Shown one piece after another: positions 8,113-17,677 of a DNA stretch of 42,195 nucleotides; the first letter of the stretch is position 1; the number at the start of each line of letters is the position of its first letter. The notes under the pieces are model-generated. The model was not told the origin of the DNA. It did no database searches and worked only from the letters and a program-made list of their open reading frames with translations. A program made the translations under genes and the position numbers. The stretch is from the NCBI GenBank assembly GCA_041584015.1, contig JBFHES010000009.1:1-42195 (forward strand), given 5' to 3'. The DNA comes from JBFHES01 sp041584015 (GTDB lineage: Bacteria > Bacteroidota > Bacteroidia > Bacteroidales > M50B96).

Positions 8113-9570
8113 ATGGAAAATCAGATGCAACTAATTATTGTAATGATTTCGTACATGAGTTTACTCATTTTATGGGGAATTTATCAGGGACGAAAAGTAA
8201 AGACCAATTCAGACTATGCGATTGCCGGCAGAGATCTTCCTGGATGGGTGGCCGCGCTATCAGAAAGAGCCACCGGAGAATCATCCTGGGCTTTGCTGGG
8301 TTTACCTGGCGCCGCCTATGCAACTGGATTAATCGAGATATGGACAGCTATAGGTTGTGTTAGCGGCATACTTAGCACCTGGATATTATTAGCATGGCGC
8401 TTGCGCGATGAAGCAGCAAAGTTTCAAATAAATACCTTTACTGAATACATTGCCAAACGCCATGGTGAGGTTGGCAAGGCCATACGCATAGCCGGAAGTT
8501 CCACCATCGTGTTCTTTTTCTTCTTTTATGTTGGAGCACAGTTTCTGGGTGGTGGTAAAGTGCTACACACCATGTTTGGTATTGAGCCTGAAAACGGAAT
8601 GCTTATTACTGCAGCCGTAATTATTCCTTATACAATTTATGGAGGCTTTCGCAGTGTGGTTTACACAGATGTTATTCAGGCCCTTGTAATGATAATTACA
8701 TTAATCGTTGGGCCCATTGTTGGTTTCATGTATTTGGCCGACCATCCTGAACTTTATGCTCAATCCATTCCTGACGCTTTATTCAAGGCTGGCACCGATT
8801 ACAATTCGTTCAGCGGCGGACTAAAAGGTTTTAATGCCGGAGTTATGATTATGGGAGGATTTTCTTGGTTCTTTGGCTACCTGGGAGGACAACCACAACT
8901 GAGTATGCGCTTTATGGCAATAAAGAATACAAAACAAGCCAAACAAGCCAGAAACATCGGAATCATCTGGACCATCATCGCCTATCTAGGCGCATTATCT
9001 ATAGGCTGGATAGGTCTGGCTATATTTGGTCCTACAGGATTGGAAGATCAGGAATTTGTAATGCCCGCAGTTATTCTGGAAATATTTCCTCCGGCCATAG
9101 CTGCCATTCTTATAACAGGTGCCATTGCTGCAATGATATCAACTGCTGATTCCTTATTAATACTATCAGCAACCGAATTATCGGAGAACCTGCTCAAACC
9201 AGCCCTAAAGCAAAACCTGAGCAAAAGAAAAAGCTTAATGCAATCCAGAATTGTAACGGCCATGCTAGCGCTTATTGCTTTACTCCTTGCCTACTTTTCT
9301 AATACCGATTTAATTTTCACATTGGTGTCATATGTTTGGGCAGGAATTGGAGGCACCTTTTCGGTGGTAATATTGCTTACGCTTTTCTGGAAGAAATATC
9401 ATGGAAAGGCTGTTCTGTCAACTATTGTTATTGGTATGTTATTTACAATAATCTGGATTAGCTCCGGAATGGAAGAAAAAATCACCAGTCGAATGCTTAC
9501 TTTCTTTGTGGCTTTAATTACAGCCATAAGCGCAACATACATTTTCAAGAATAAGCAGAAACTAAACTAA
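8113..9570 (+). CDS. Sodium:solute symporter (SSS family, PutP-like)
   Basis: The 485-residue inner-membrane protein has about 13 hydrophobic helices and belongs to the SSS family, which couples sodium entry to uptake of proline or other solutes. Family hallmarks are the N-terminal YAIAGRDLPGWVAALSERAT segment, GGFRSVVYTDVIQALVM in the middle, and AAMISTADSLLILSATELSE near residue 340, which carries conserved Na+-site serine and threonine residues. The closest described type is proline/Na+ PutP, but substrate cannot be read from sequence alone. An SDR gene follows 52 bases later on the same strand and may be cotranscribed. Confidence 0.88.
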   Translation: MENQMQLIIVMISYMSLLILWGIYQGRKVKTNSDYAIAGRDLPGWVAALSERATGESSWALLGLPGAAYATGLIEIWTAIGCVSGILSTWILLAWRLRDEAAKFQINTFTEYIAKRHGEVGKAIRIAGSSTIVFFFFFYVGAQFLGGGKVLHTMFGIEPENGMLITAAVIIPYTIYGGFRSVVYTDVIQALVMIITLIVGPIVGFMYLADHPELYAQSIPDALFKAGTDYNSFSGGLKGFNAGVMIMGGFSWFFGYLGGQPQLSMRFMAIKNTKQAKQARNIGIIWTIIAYLGALSIGWIGLAIFGPTGLEDQEFVMPAVILEIFPPAIAAILITGAIAAMISTADSLLILSATELSENLLKPALKQNLSKRKSLMQSRIVTAMLALIALLLAYFSNTDLIFTLVSYVWAGIGGTFSVVILLTLFWKKYHGKAVLSTIVIGMLFTIIWISSGMEEKITSRMLTFFVALITAISATYIFKNKQKLN

Positions 9571-9622
9571 ACAATGTAGCCTTATTGGGCTTAAGTTACT
9601 ATAGAACCAAAAAAGTATAAGG

Positions 9623-10336
9623 ATGAACATTATTATAACAGGTGCAAGTCGTGGAATTGGATACGAATTAGTTAAGCTACTGGGGGTAAATACATGCCAT
9701 AGCATTATTGCTATTTCACGAGATGAAGCAAAACTTGAACAGCTAAAAAAGGAAGCAAAAGAACAAACAGGAAGTAGCAACATCTTTCCTCTTGCGTTTG
9801 ATCTTAGTCAAATAGAAAGTCATAAAAGCACTCTTTTGCAAATGATAAATAAGCACTTTGCACATGTTGATATTGTAATTAATAATGCAGGATATTTAAA
9901 AAGCGAGAACTTCGACACGTTTAACATGAACAACGCTAGGCATACTTTTGAGATCAACTACTTTGCACCGGCCTTGCTCATACATACCTTACTCCCATTA
10001 TTAAAGTTATCAAAACAAGCACATGTGGTTAACATCGGGAGCATGGGCGGTTTTCAGGGAAGTTCTAAATTCCCGGGACTTTCTCACTACAGCGCAAGTA
10101 AAGCTGCAATAGCCAGTTTGAGCGAATGCCTTGCCGAAGAATACAAAGAGCAACATATCAAATTTAATTGTTTAGCATTAGGCTCTGTGCAGACTGAAAT
10201 GCTCAACGAAGCTTTCCCTGGTTTTAAGGCTCAGCTTCAACCAGCCGAGATGGCCGATTTTATTGCCGAATTCGCTTTAAACGGTCATCGCTATTACAAT
10301 GGGAAGGTATTGCCTGTTGCAGGAGATACACCTTAA
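9623..10336 (+). CDS. Short-chain dehydrogenase/reductase (SDR)
   Basis: The 237-residue classical SDR is an NAD(P)-dependent oxidoreductase. The cofactor loop TGASRGIG is at residues 6-13, NNAG follows around residue 90, and the catalytic residues are S140, Y156 and K160 (YSASK). All key residues are present. An Arg after the first Gly block slightly favours NADP(H). The substrate is unknown. AAGG just before the ATG may serve as a ribosome-binding site. The gene converges with the lipoprotein gene 32 bases downstream. Confidence 0.9.
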   Translation: MNIIITGASRGIGYELVKLLGVNTCHSIIAISRDEAKLEQLKKEAKEQTGSSNIFPLAFDLSQIESHKSTLLQMINKHFAHVDIVINNAGYLKSENFDTFNMNNARHTFEINYFAPALLIHTLLPLLKLSKQAHVVNIGSMGGFQGSSKFPGLSHYSASKAAIASLSECLAEEYKEQHIKFNCLALGSVQTEMLNEAFPGFKAQLQPAEMADFIAEFALNGHRYYNGKVLPVAGDTP

Positions 10337-10368
10337 ACAGTATTTTTACACGAACCATTTGCGCTCCA

Positions 10369-12036
10369 TTAATTTGTAAATTTCTGAATGGCCCATTCAT
10401 TAAGTAAGCCACTGCCTTCAGCTTTCATCAGCACATAAAACTCGTTAAGCGAATTATGCGCAAATACAAAGTATGGGATTGAATAATAAAACTCGCCACT
10501 TCCATTTCCATCAGGAACCAGAAATTTCTCGAGAAGATGAGTGTGCTTATAGATAAGGTTTGTTGCATTATAAACCTTAACTATTGACAGGCTGGGTTCA
10601 TCATTATAATCATAGTCATTTTGCAAAATTAACAATTCATCATTTGCATTAACATAGTCAAGCCAAACGATCTCGGCGTTAAATTCACTGTTTAAATCAA
10701 TTGTGCCATTATACAACATATCGCCAGATTCGATAGCTGAAGCTCTGAATACACTAGCTCCTTGTGTAAAAATTCTTGTTCCATCCGGATCATACCATAG
10801 ATTAAACTTTATAGGATATGTCATATGATATGGTGAATCATACATATATTCCGCAATGTTAGAGCGAATATCCAACTTATCAATATCACCTGAATTTACA
10901 CAATAAATATAATCTCCTGATGGATGTAAACGACCACTTGTCATTGCATACACATTATAGCCAATATGCTCATGTTCCGCTTCAGTAGCAAGATCAATAC
11001 ACTTGATCCTTACCCACTGATCCTCCATTGGAAAAACATACGCCCAATTGTTGGGAGCCAATACAATATCATAAGCTTCGCAGGAAACTGGCATGGTTCC
11101 CATCACGGTTGCTGTGCTTAAATCAACATGACTCAAATGTCCATCGTGTCCAACCACAGCAGATAATCCATCCGGTGATACAGAAACACAAATTGGTGCA
11201 AAATCCAGCGGTATACTTGAGATTGCATCTGTTGCAGGATTATAACTGTGCAATGCCATTGGCGTAGTTGAAATGTAAATCATTCTATTTGTGGCTTTCG
11301 CATATTCAGCATCAATAACATCAGTAATAAGTAGTTGCTTTTGTTCAAGGAAATGCTCAATCTCCAAGTTAATCGTATCAACTTCTTCATTTATTGAAAC
11401 ATATATTTCACTTTTATGAAGACCTGAGCTAAGTGCTTCGCGGTTAACAATGATTGAGAATTGAACATCCTCATTTACCTCAGCATGCATATTGCTGGAC
11501 TCAATAGATAGATAACTAGCCGAAACTGAATTGATGGAGATATCGACAGCTACATTTCCCGTGTTGCTTAGCGTTATTAATTTAGTGTCTTCAAATGTGG
11601 ATATTTTCACAGTGTCGGCCAGATTATAACTCAAGTATTCCCCCACGAATGCTTTCAGCACAACAGAGCCTCTTCCAGCTGTTGAAAGAACGGTAAGATC
11701 ACCGTATATAATTCCAGATTCTGAGTTATTAAAAAACGAACTAACGCTTACCTCTTCAACACTATGAATAATGGTACCCACCTCTGGATAAACATTCACC
11801 CAATCGGGATATTCAGTTACTTGAAATTGCGTTTCACTTGTTGGAACTGTGTATAAATATAGCGACTTTGTTTCCTCTCCATTAAACACTATGGTGTCTG
11901 TACTAACTGATAATTCCGGATCAGAAACAACCTCCACTTCTCGAACACAGCCAAGAATAAAAATGCATAGGAATGCAAGTAAGATCAAATTTCGAACAGA
12001 TTCTTTGCCATTAGTAATAGTAGTAGAACAAAACAT
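10369..12036 (-). CDS. Beta-propeller lipoprotein of unknown function
   Basis: The 555-residue protein has a lipoprotein signal peptide (FILG-C30). The n-region is long, and a GTG at residue 14 is an alternative start. Residues ~40-120 resemble a BACON-like beta-sandwich (FQVTEYPDWVNVYPEVGTI), and residues ~150-230 a second Ig-like domain (LITLSNTGNVAVDI). The rest, from about residue 245, has repeated propeller-blade segments such as ICVSVSPDGLSAVVGHDG and GRLHPSGDYIYCVNSGDIDK, which look like YVTN/WD40-type blades. No catalytic motif is visible. Such proteins often bind carbohydrate or protein ligands at the cell surface, but that is inference. No polysaccharide-utilisation genes accompany it. 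Confidence 0.75.
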   Translation of the reverse strand: MFCSTTITNGKESVRNLILLAFLCIFILGCVREVEVVSDPELSVSTDTIVFNGEETKSLYLYTVPTSETQFQVTEYPDWVNVYPEVGTIIHSVEEVSVSSFFNNSESGIIYGDLTVLSTAGRGSVVLKAFVGEYLSYNLADTVKISTFEDTKLITLSNTGNVAVDISINSVSASYLSIESSNMHAEVNEDVQFSIIVNREALSSGLHKSEIYVSINEEVDTINLEIEHFLEQKQLLITDVIDAEYAKATNRMIYISTTPMALHSYNPATDAISSIPLDFAPICVSVSPDGLSAVVGHDGHLSHVDLSTATVMGTMPVSCEAYDIVLAPNNWAYVFPMEDQWVRIKCIDLATEAEHEHIGYNVYAMTSGRLHPSGDYIYCVNSGDIDKLDIRSNIAEYMYDSPYHMTYPIKFNLWYDPDGTRIFTQGASVFRASAIESGDMLYNGTIDLNSEFNAEIVWLDYVNANDELLILQNDYDYNDEPSLSIVKVYNATNLIYKHTHLLEKFLVPDGNGSGEFYYSIPYFVFAHNSLNEFYVLMKAEGSGLLNEWAIQKFTN

Positions 12037-12184
12037 GATAGTTATTTTTTAGCTAGTTTATAATCACAAATATCTATATTCTTTGGTATTTGTTGCACGA
12101 ATTTAAAGCTACTCAATCATATAAACTAATAATACCCGCTTAGATTCAAACTGAAACCTTGTTTAGATTAATTCTATGAAAATA

Positions 12185-12211
12185 AGAATGACTGCCAAGT
12201 GCAGCCATTCT
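12185..12211 (-). terminator. Probable terminator of the MATE gene
   Basis: AGAATGGCTGC / GCAGTCATTCT (minus strand) forms an 11-position stem with one mismatch and a 5-base loop, followed by TATTTTCAT. It starts 9 bases beyond the stop at 12220. The T tract is short. Confidence 0.55.
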
Positions 12212-12219
12212 CCATATTA

Positions 12220-13662
12220 TTATACTTCCTTAAGTTTCCACTTACCTCTTTTAAAAAAATAAGCGGCAACTAAAGTCATCAAGGTCTCTGCAATTATTAT
12301 GGCATAATAAACGCCTTCCTGTTTCCATCCGGCTTGTGTTGCAAGAAAATAAGCCAACGGAATTTCAATCATCCAGAAGCATACAAAGTTAATGTACGCA
12401 GGTGTAGTTGTATCTCCGGCACCATTGAACGAATGGATTAATACCATTCCCACACCATAGAACAGAAAACCGTAACTTATTATTTCCAAACACATAACAC
12501 CACTTTCTACAATGGAAGGTGAATCGGCAAAGAACAAAATAATTGGTTCGGCAAATAAAATCATTAACGTTCCCAATACACCTAGAAAGAAGAAGTTCAC
12601 TTTACTAGTAAACCACACACTTCTTTCAGCTCTATCAGGCTTTTTCGCTCCCAGATTCTGACCAACTAACGTGGCCGCAGCATTACTGATACCAAAGGAA
12701 GGTAACAGTGCAAATATAATTACACGTATGCCAATGGTATAACCAGCAACCACATCGCTTCCATAACGGGCGATTATCCTTACAAGAAAGATCCAGCTAG
12801 TTGTTGCAATTAACATCTGTAAGGTGCTACCAATCGATAACTTTAAAATACTTCCTATAATTTTGAAATCAGGAATGCAATGTTTCAATTTTAGGACAAC
12901 TCGACCATTTCCTCTGAAAAGCAGGTAAAACTGATAGATAACAGCAAGACCGCGACCAATGCTTGTGGCTACAGCAGCGCCAACTATCCCTAATTCAGGG
13001 AAAGGACCAATTCCAAAAATCAAACAAGGATCTAAAACTATGTTTAGCGCATTTGCCAGAATCAATACGCGCATTGAAATGGCAGCATCGCCTGCGCTTC
13101 TGAAAATTGCATTGATGATAAACAGTAGCATTATTAAAACATTACTGCCAAGCATTATGGCAGTATATAGCCACATATCATTCACAATAACATCTGAAGC
13201 TCCCATCATTCTAAGCAAGTCTTGGGCAAAAACAATCCCAATTACCGATATAATAAGTGATAGAGCAATACCTGTAATAATTGCCTGGAAAGCGGTAGAT
13301 GAAGCTTTTTCGCGCTCCTTCTCTCCTATTCTTCGGGCAACCAAGGCTGTTGTTGCAGAACTCAAGCCGATACCTATAGCGTAAATAATTGTTATTAATG
13401 ATTCGGTTATTCCAACCGTTGCAATTGCATCCGCTCCAAGCTGCGATACAAAGTAAATATCAGCAACAGCAAAAATCGATTCCATAATCATCTCAAGTAC
13501 CATAGGAACAGAAAGCAGCAAAATAGCCTTCGATAAGCTTCCTTTGGTAAAGTCCTGATCGGTTCCGGATATGGATTCCCAGATCTCTCTTAGTAATTTT
13601 TTTATTCTGTTGATATTAAAAATATTTTGGTTCTCAATATATTGTTTTTTTAGCATCCTCAT
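12220..13662 (-). CDS. MATE family efflux transporter
   Basis: The 480-residue inner-membrane protein belongs to the MATE family, which exports cationic drugs or metabolites using Na+ or H+. About 12 helices are arranged as two similar halves. SKAILLLSVPMVLEMIMES opens the first; AATLVGQNLGAKKPDRAERS, a MATE hallmark, follows helix 7. The equivalent first-half loop reads TALVARRIGEKEREKAS. The N-terminus carries ~45 extra polar residues before helix 1, longer than usual. The ATG codons at 13662 and 13656 are both possible. Substrate is unknown. Confidence 0.9.
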   Translation of the reverse strand: MRMLKKQYIENQNIFNINRIKKLLREIWESISGTDQDFTKGSLSKAILLLSVPMVLEMIMESIFAVADIYFVSQLGADAIATVGITESLITIIYAIGIGLSSATTALVARRIGEKEREKASSTAFQAIITGIALSLIISVIGIVFAQDLLRMMGASDVIVNDMWLYTAIMLGSNVLIMLLFIINAIFRSAGDAAISMRVLILANALNIVLDPCLIFGIGPFPELGIVGAAVATSIGRGLAVIYQFYLLFRGNGRVVLKLKHCIPDFKIIGSILKLSIGSTLQMLIATTSWIFLVRIIARYGSDVVAGYTIGIRVIIFALLPSFGISNAAATLVGQNLGAKKPDRAERSVWFTSKVNFFFLGVLGTLMILFAEPIILFFADSPSIVESGVMCLEIISYGFLFYGVGMVLIHSFNGAGDTTTPAYINFVCFWMIEIPLAYFLATQAGWKQEGVYYAIIIAETLMTLVAAYFFKRGKWKLKEV

Positions 13663-13988
13663 CGTCGCTTTGTTTTTTGATAGATTATAAACTGTTGATA
13701 GTTCTCCCTTAATTTAAGAATGGGAAATTGATTTGACAGATCGACAATAAATGTCACAGCAATAGCATACGTTTTCATGGCAATTAATTTTAAATGAATA
13801 ATAAATAAATGGTAAAAGTAGATTAGCCAATGATTTAGCTAATAATAAGAGAACGAAACAATAAGTTCAGCGTTCTTCTAGCAGATGGGTGTTAATACAC
13901 GATTTATCTTCATAGTGCTTTGAATAGATTACAAATTAAAGGAATTTATCGGTAAGATAAAAGCGAACTTTAAAAATAGTGGTCTTAA
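13663..13988. other. Intergenic region between GT4 and MATE genes
   Basis: In this 326-base AT-rich gap no reading frame is worth calling. Two inverted repeats are visible: ATTAGC/GCTAAT at 13822-13843 and AGAACG/CGTTCT at 13850-13876. Neither has a strong T run, though the second could weakly terminate the glycosyltransferase transcript. I saw no TAnnTTTG element for the MATE gene. Confidence 0.5.
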
Positions 13989-15101
13989 TTAGTTTTTGAC
14001 CAGACGCTTATAAACCTCCAAGGTAGCATCAATATGAGTTCTTATTGCATAATGATCAATAGCAAATTGCTGTGCCCTCATAGCCAATTGATTTTCCTCT
14101 TTCGGGATTTTAAGCATCGCCTTCATTTTAATGGCTAAATCGTCTACTTCGCCATTCTCAAATAGTGGCACGTATTTTCCCTTTTCAGTAATCTCACTAA
14201 TCGGTCCAATATTCGAAGAGATAGCCGGAACTCCCGCTCCCATAGCCTCTATTAATGCAATACCAAAAGTATCTGCGAGGGTTGAAAATACGAACAAATC
14301 GAGCTCAGCTAATAACTGCGGAACATCCTTTCTCGAATCAAGAAAGAACACCTTATCTTCAAAACCATTTTGCTTGCAATACTGCATACACTCATCAAGA
14401 AAATGCTTAGAATCAATGTTGTGATTACCAGCAAAAATAAGCCTGGCCTTCGGAAGGTCTTGCTCTATTTGTTTAAATGCTTTACAAACGGTTAACTGAT
14501 CCTTGATCGATACAAAATTACCAACCATCCCAATGAGTAGTGCATCCTCATGAATCCCAAGCTCATCTTTAATACAATCAGACTTTGCAGCAAAACGTTT
14601 AAAATCCACACCATTATAAATTACCGATGCTGATGGGGCTTTTTTAAGCTTATAATTTCTGATAAAGTCTTGCTTAAAGCTATTGGATACAAATAGGTTT
14701 GAATCGTAATTATTAAGCAGATATAGATTAAGCAAATTTCGTAAAAAGCCTCTGGATCCAAAGTGATGAAATGTTCGTACTAGTTTAGTTTGAAAACCAC
14801 GACTGCCAAGATAAACCAGGCCTGCTCCTTTGCGGTTGTGGGTATGCACAATTGCCGGTCTTAATTGCTTAATAAGTTTACGAATTGCAAAAACCTGTTT
14901 TAGTGGTTTGTTGTAATATGCTGATAAATCATGAATTTGGATATTCAATTTTTTAAACTCGTCCTCAAACTTACCACCTTCAAGAATAAGCAGATGAATG
15001 TCGAAATATGCATCATCCACATTATTTAGAAAATCATATGAAAGTCTTTCTACCCCACCCATCGACAAAAAGTCGAGAACATATAATATCTTTGGCTTCA
15101 A
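13989..15101 (-). CDS. Glycosyltransferase family 4
   Basis: The roughly 370-residue protein has a GT-B fold and would transfer a sugar from a nucleotide donor onto a cell-surface glycan precursor in the cytoplasm. The N-terminal domain starts KPKILYVLDFLSMGGVERL, a typical GT4 opening with the Gly-Gly turn. HTHNRKGAG and the VSNSF segment follow. The C-terminal domain has VGNFVSIKDQLTVCKAF and the E-x7-E-like region DTFGIALIEAMGAGVPAISS, which binds the donor. The start is uncertain. An ATG at 15206 adds 35 residues without family character and overlaps the opposite-strand gene at 15197. I prefer TTG at 15101, directly before the first strand. Sugar and acceptor are unknown, and no other glycan genes flank it. 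Confidence 0.82.
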   Translation of the reverse strand: MKPKILYVLDFLSMGGVERLSYDFLNNVDDAYFDIHLLILEGGKFEDEFKKLNIQIHDLSAYYNKPLKQVFAIRKLIKQLRPAIVHTHNRKGAGLVYLGSRGFQTKLVRTFHHFGSRGFLRNLLNLYLLNNYDSNLFVSNSFKQDFIRNYKLKKAPSASVIYNGVDFKRFAAKSDCIKDELGIHEDALLIGMVGNFVSIKDQLTVCKAFKQIEQDLPKARLIFAGNHNIDSKHFLDECMQYCKQNGFEDKVFFLDSRKDVPQLLAELDLFVFSTLADTFGIALIEAMGAGVPAISSNIGPISEITEKGKYVPLFENGEVDDLAIKMKAMLKIPKEENQLAMRAQQFAIDHYAIRTHIDATLEVYKRLVKN

Positions 15102-15196
15102 TATACCTTTGTTTTGCAGGCCTAAAGATAGCAATGATAATTCTAAATATGCATTAGAAAGGCACCGGATCCATATTTTTAATTTGGTAGATGTAA

Positions 15197-15751
15197 ATGA
15201 AAACAAAAGCAGATTTCCGCAACCATGTAAAAGCCCAAAAGCGTAATTATTCGCTGAGTGAAAAGAAGCAACGTTCTATTCCAATTTTTAAATCACTAGA
15301 AAAACTTGAGGCTTTTAAAAATGCACAATGTGTCCTGTTCTATTGGTCGATGACAGATGAGGTGCACACGCATGAAATTGTCACTAAATGGTACCAAGAA
15401 AAAACGATTCTGCTCCCGTCCGTGCATGGCGCTGATTTAAAACTCAAACAATTTACAGGCCTCGAGAACATGGAACCAGGAGAAGGTTTTGGCATTGGCG
15501 AACCCAGTGGAAAATACTATACCGATTATAGCAACATTGATATGATTGTAGTTCCGGGTGTTGCTTTTGATAAGCAGAGCAACAGACTTGGCAGAGGGCG
15601 CGGGTATTACGACAAGCTATTACAATCTCAATCGGCAATTAAGCTAGGTGTTTGTTTCGACTTTCAGCTATTCAATACTATTCCCGTTGATAAGCATGAT
15701 ATTAAAATGGACTTGCTTATTTCTGAAACATGGACTTCTCGGCACGCTTAA
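15197..15751 (+). CDS. 5-formyltetrahydrofolate cyclo-ligase
   Basis: The 184-residue cytoplasmic enzyme converts 5-formyl-THF and ATP to 5,10-methenyl-THF, returning stored folate to one-carbon metabolism. The basic N-terminus (RNHVKAQKR) and VLFYWSMTDEVHTH belong to the folate site. The C-terminal VVPGVAFDKQSNRLGRGRGY followed by YDKLL is the family's nucleotide/phosphate-binding signature. The length is normal. Its 5' end is divergent from the GT4 gene, and it converges with the ttcA-like gene 9 bases downstream. Confidence 0.93.
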   Translation: MKTKADFRNHVKAQKRNYSLSEKKQRSIPIFKSLEKLEAFKNAQCVLFYWSMTDEVHTHEIVTKWYQEKTILLPSVHGADLKLKQFTGLENMEPGEGFGIGEPSGKYYTDYSNIDMIVVPGVAFDKQSNRLGRGRGYYDKLLQSQSAIKLGVCFDFQLFNTIPVDKHDIKMDLLISETWTSRHA

Positions 15752-15760
15752 GATTAAAAC

Positions 15761-16495
15761 TTATGGCAAGTATTCTGGATTGATGTTCTGCATCGACCTG
15801 AACATATTTAGGCGACCTTTGGGCGATAGTTTAGCAATTCTACTAATCACATCGCGCATGGCAGCTCTATTGGTTTCATCTTCATACGGGCAATTTTTCT
15901 CCATTTCTACAAAACTGCGCAAGGTTGCATAGCGCTTTAGTTCATCATTTGTAAGCAACACCATTGGCCTGATAATTTCAAACTTCCCTTCAAACATAGC
16001 CATTCTAGGAGGCATTGAACTAATCTCCGCATGATAAATCATATTCATAAACAGTGTCTCCAGCATGTCATCCATATGGTGGCCAAAGGCAAGCTTGTTA
16101 TATTTCAAATCGCTTGTTAACTGAAATAACTCTCTGCGTCGGTTCCACGAACAGGTAAAACATGCCCGCTTTTTTGTTTCATGATCATCAATCCCAGCAT
16201 GTGTTTCTTTAATTATTAACGGCACATCAAGCTGAACGCACAATTGCTGCAAAAAAGCCGGATCAGCTTTAAATGGCACATCATCTACCACCACATGCAC
16301 GGCACTTAATTCATAATCAATTGGCAGGAATTTGCGCCTTAAGGCAAGCGTTTCAAGCAAAACCAAGGAATCCTTCCCACCCGAAACAGCAACCAACACC
16401 TTGTCGCCATCCTTAATCATATCATAAGTATTTATCCCTTTGCCTACCTTGTGCTGGATGGTTTTTAAAAATGTTTTCTCTTGCTTTGTCAACAT
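15761..16495 (-). CDS. ttcA: tRNA 2-thiocytidine biosynthesis protein TtcA-like
   Basis: The 244-residue PP-loop ATPase adenylates a tRNA base before sulfur insertion; TtcA makes 2-thiocytidine at position 32. The PP-loop SGGKDS is at residues 38-43. C112-x2-C115 (CFTCSWNRRREL) and C202 (KNCPYED) match the three cysteines that hold the 4Fe-4S cluster in TtcA, and GHHMDDMLETL is a further family motif. A TTG at 16513 would add six residues but overlaps a -7 element, so the ATG at 16495 is used. The relative TtuA is an alternative, but the extra zinc-finger cysteines of TtuA are absent. Confidence 0.85.
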   Translation of the reverse strand: MLTKQEKTFLKTIQHKVGKGINTYDMIKDGDKVLVAVSGGKDSLVLLETLALRRKFLPIDYELSAVHVVVDDVPFKADPAFLQQLCVQLDVPLIIKETHAGIDDHETKKRACFTCSWNRRRELFQLTSDLKYNKLAFGHHMDDMLETLFMNMIYHAEISSMPPRMAMFEGKFEIIRPMVLLTNDELKRYATLRSFVEMEKNCPYEDETNRAAMRDVISRIAKLSPKGRLNMFRSMQNINPEYLP

Positions 16496-16510
16496 CACAT
16501 CAATTTTTCC

Positions 16511-16518
16511 CAAAAATA
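16511..16518 (-). promoter_or_regulatory. Candidate -7 element before the ttcA-like gene
   Basis: TATTTTTG on the minus strand fits TAnnTTTG and includes the rejected TTG start. The implied leader is about 9 bases. No -33 box is clear. Confidence 0.35.
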
Positions 16519-16706
16519 GAAATAGATTTTGTTAAAATCATTTCTTCCCGACCATTGTATATTACGAGCCTCATTTGTTTTGAGCTAAACAATAGGTTCT
16601 ATTTAGGCACCTTTACCATATAAAAGAGTAATTCTAAATAGCTTAAAATTAAAGATCTTCTGCCCTAATTTCTAAATTCTTACAAATATTTAATAAATTC
16701 ACGATC

Positions 16707-16714
16707 TAAATTTG
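16707..16714 (+). promoter_or_regulatory. Candidate -7 element immediately before the nitrilase-family gene
   Basis: TAAATTTG ends only 5 bases before the ATG at 16720. If used, the transcript would start at or next to the ATG, giving a leaderless mRNA. A -33 TTTG is not obvious, so chance is possible in this AT-rich stretch. Confidence 0.3.
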
Positions 16715-16719
16715 AACTC

Positions 16720-17514
16720 ATGAAAGTAGGAATAATTCAGTTTTCACCAGTCCTCGGAGATCTTAATCGCACCATGTATAAACTTGATCGATTATTATCT
16801 AAATGTAAAACTTGTGATTTGGTTATTCTTCCTGAGCTTGCTAATTCCGGATATAATTTTCCGAATAGAGAGAATGCCTTTGAGGCTTCGGAAGCCACAT
16901 CCAACAGCATCTTTCTGGAGTTTTTATGGGAACGTTGTGTAAAATTCGATTTTCATATTATTACCGGTTTTAATGAGCGCGATAATAGTCGGTTATACAA
17001 CACCGCCGTGGTTATGAATAAATCGGGACTGGTTGGCAAATACCGCAAACTCCAACTTTTCATGAATGAACCCAAGTTTTTCGAAAAAGGAAATTCCGGC
17101 TTACCAATATTCAAACTAGGAGAATGGAAAATTGGCATATTGATTTGTTTCGATTGGATGTTCCCTGAATTGTGGAGAAACCTTGCCTTACGAGGAGTTA
17201 ATTTAATTGTTCATCCATCAAATCTGGTGTTACCTTATGCACAAAGTGTAGTACCATCCTACGCCATAACCAACCGTATTTTTGTAGCTACTGCCAATAG
17301 AACCGGTACCGAGGGCGATCTCACCTTCACCGGAGGATCGCTTATTGCGAATCCTAAAGCAGAGGTAATCGGAAGCTTATCGGAGCTTGAAGAGGATGTT
17401 CTTATTTGCGACATGGACATTAAGGAAACATACGATAAAATGATTACTCCGTTTAACCATGCATTTGACGATAGAAGATTAGATGTATACGCCGATTTAA
17501 AGGAAATACTCTAA
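16720..17514 (+). CDS. Carbon-nitrogen hydrolase (nitrilase superfamily)
   Basis: The 264-residue cytoplasmic amidase/nitrilase-fold enzyme hydrolyses a non-peptide C-N bond. The catalytic triad is complete: E39 (ILPELANSGY), K110 (KYRKLQLF) and C143 (ILICFDWMFPE). The length fits stand-alone members such as omega-amidase or N-carbamoylputrescine amidase. The residues after the Cys (DWMFPE) resemble the aliphatic amidase-like and DCase-like branches, but the substrate cannot be named. No signal peptide. It is transcribed alone and followed by a candidate hairpin terminator. Confidence 0.9.
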   Translation: MKVGIIQFSPVLGDLNRTMYKLDRLLSKCKTCDLVILPELANSGYNFPNRENAFEASEATSNSIFLEFLWERCVKFDFHIITGFNERDNSRLYNTAVVMNKSGLVGKYRKLQLFMNEPKFFEKGNSGLPIFKLGEWKIGILICFDWMFPELWRNLALRGVNLIVHPSNLVLPYAQSVVPSYAITNRIFVATANRTGTEGDLTFTGGSLIANPKAEVIGSLSELEEDVLICDMDIKETYDKMITPFNHAFDDRRLDVYADLKEIL

Positions 17515-17555
17515 TACATCTTCATCTAATTAAATGTCTTGCCTGCCAATTGCAA

Positions 17556-17590
17556 AGAAGTACCTCATAGCGCAGTACTTCTTCTTTATT
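17556..17590 (+). terminator. Possible terminator after the nitrilase-family gene
   Basis: An 8-bp stem AGAAGTAC / GTACTTCT (17556-17563 with 17575-17582) with an 11-base loop is followed by TCTTTATT. The T run is broken. Confidence 0.5.
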
Positions 17591-17677
17591 GGTTCAATAT
17601 ATTATTGAATATGCTCAACAAAACATTTTGCATGCAACAGAAACAAGTATCTTACACTAAATTTTAAAATTACAATA

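Noticed and set aside
12959..13384. A 141-codon plus-strand open frame
   Set aside because: It is wholly antisense to the MATE gene, whose family motifs are clear.
15102..15206. N-terminal extension of the glycosyltransferase from the ATG at 15206
   Set aside because: The extra residues lack family similarity and overlap the opposite-strand gene at 15197. It cannot be fully excluded.
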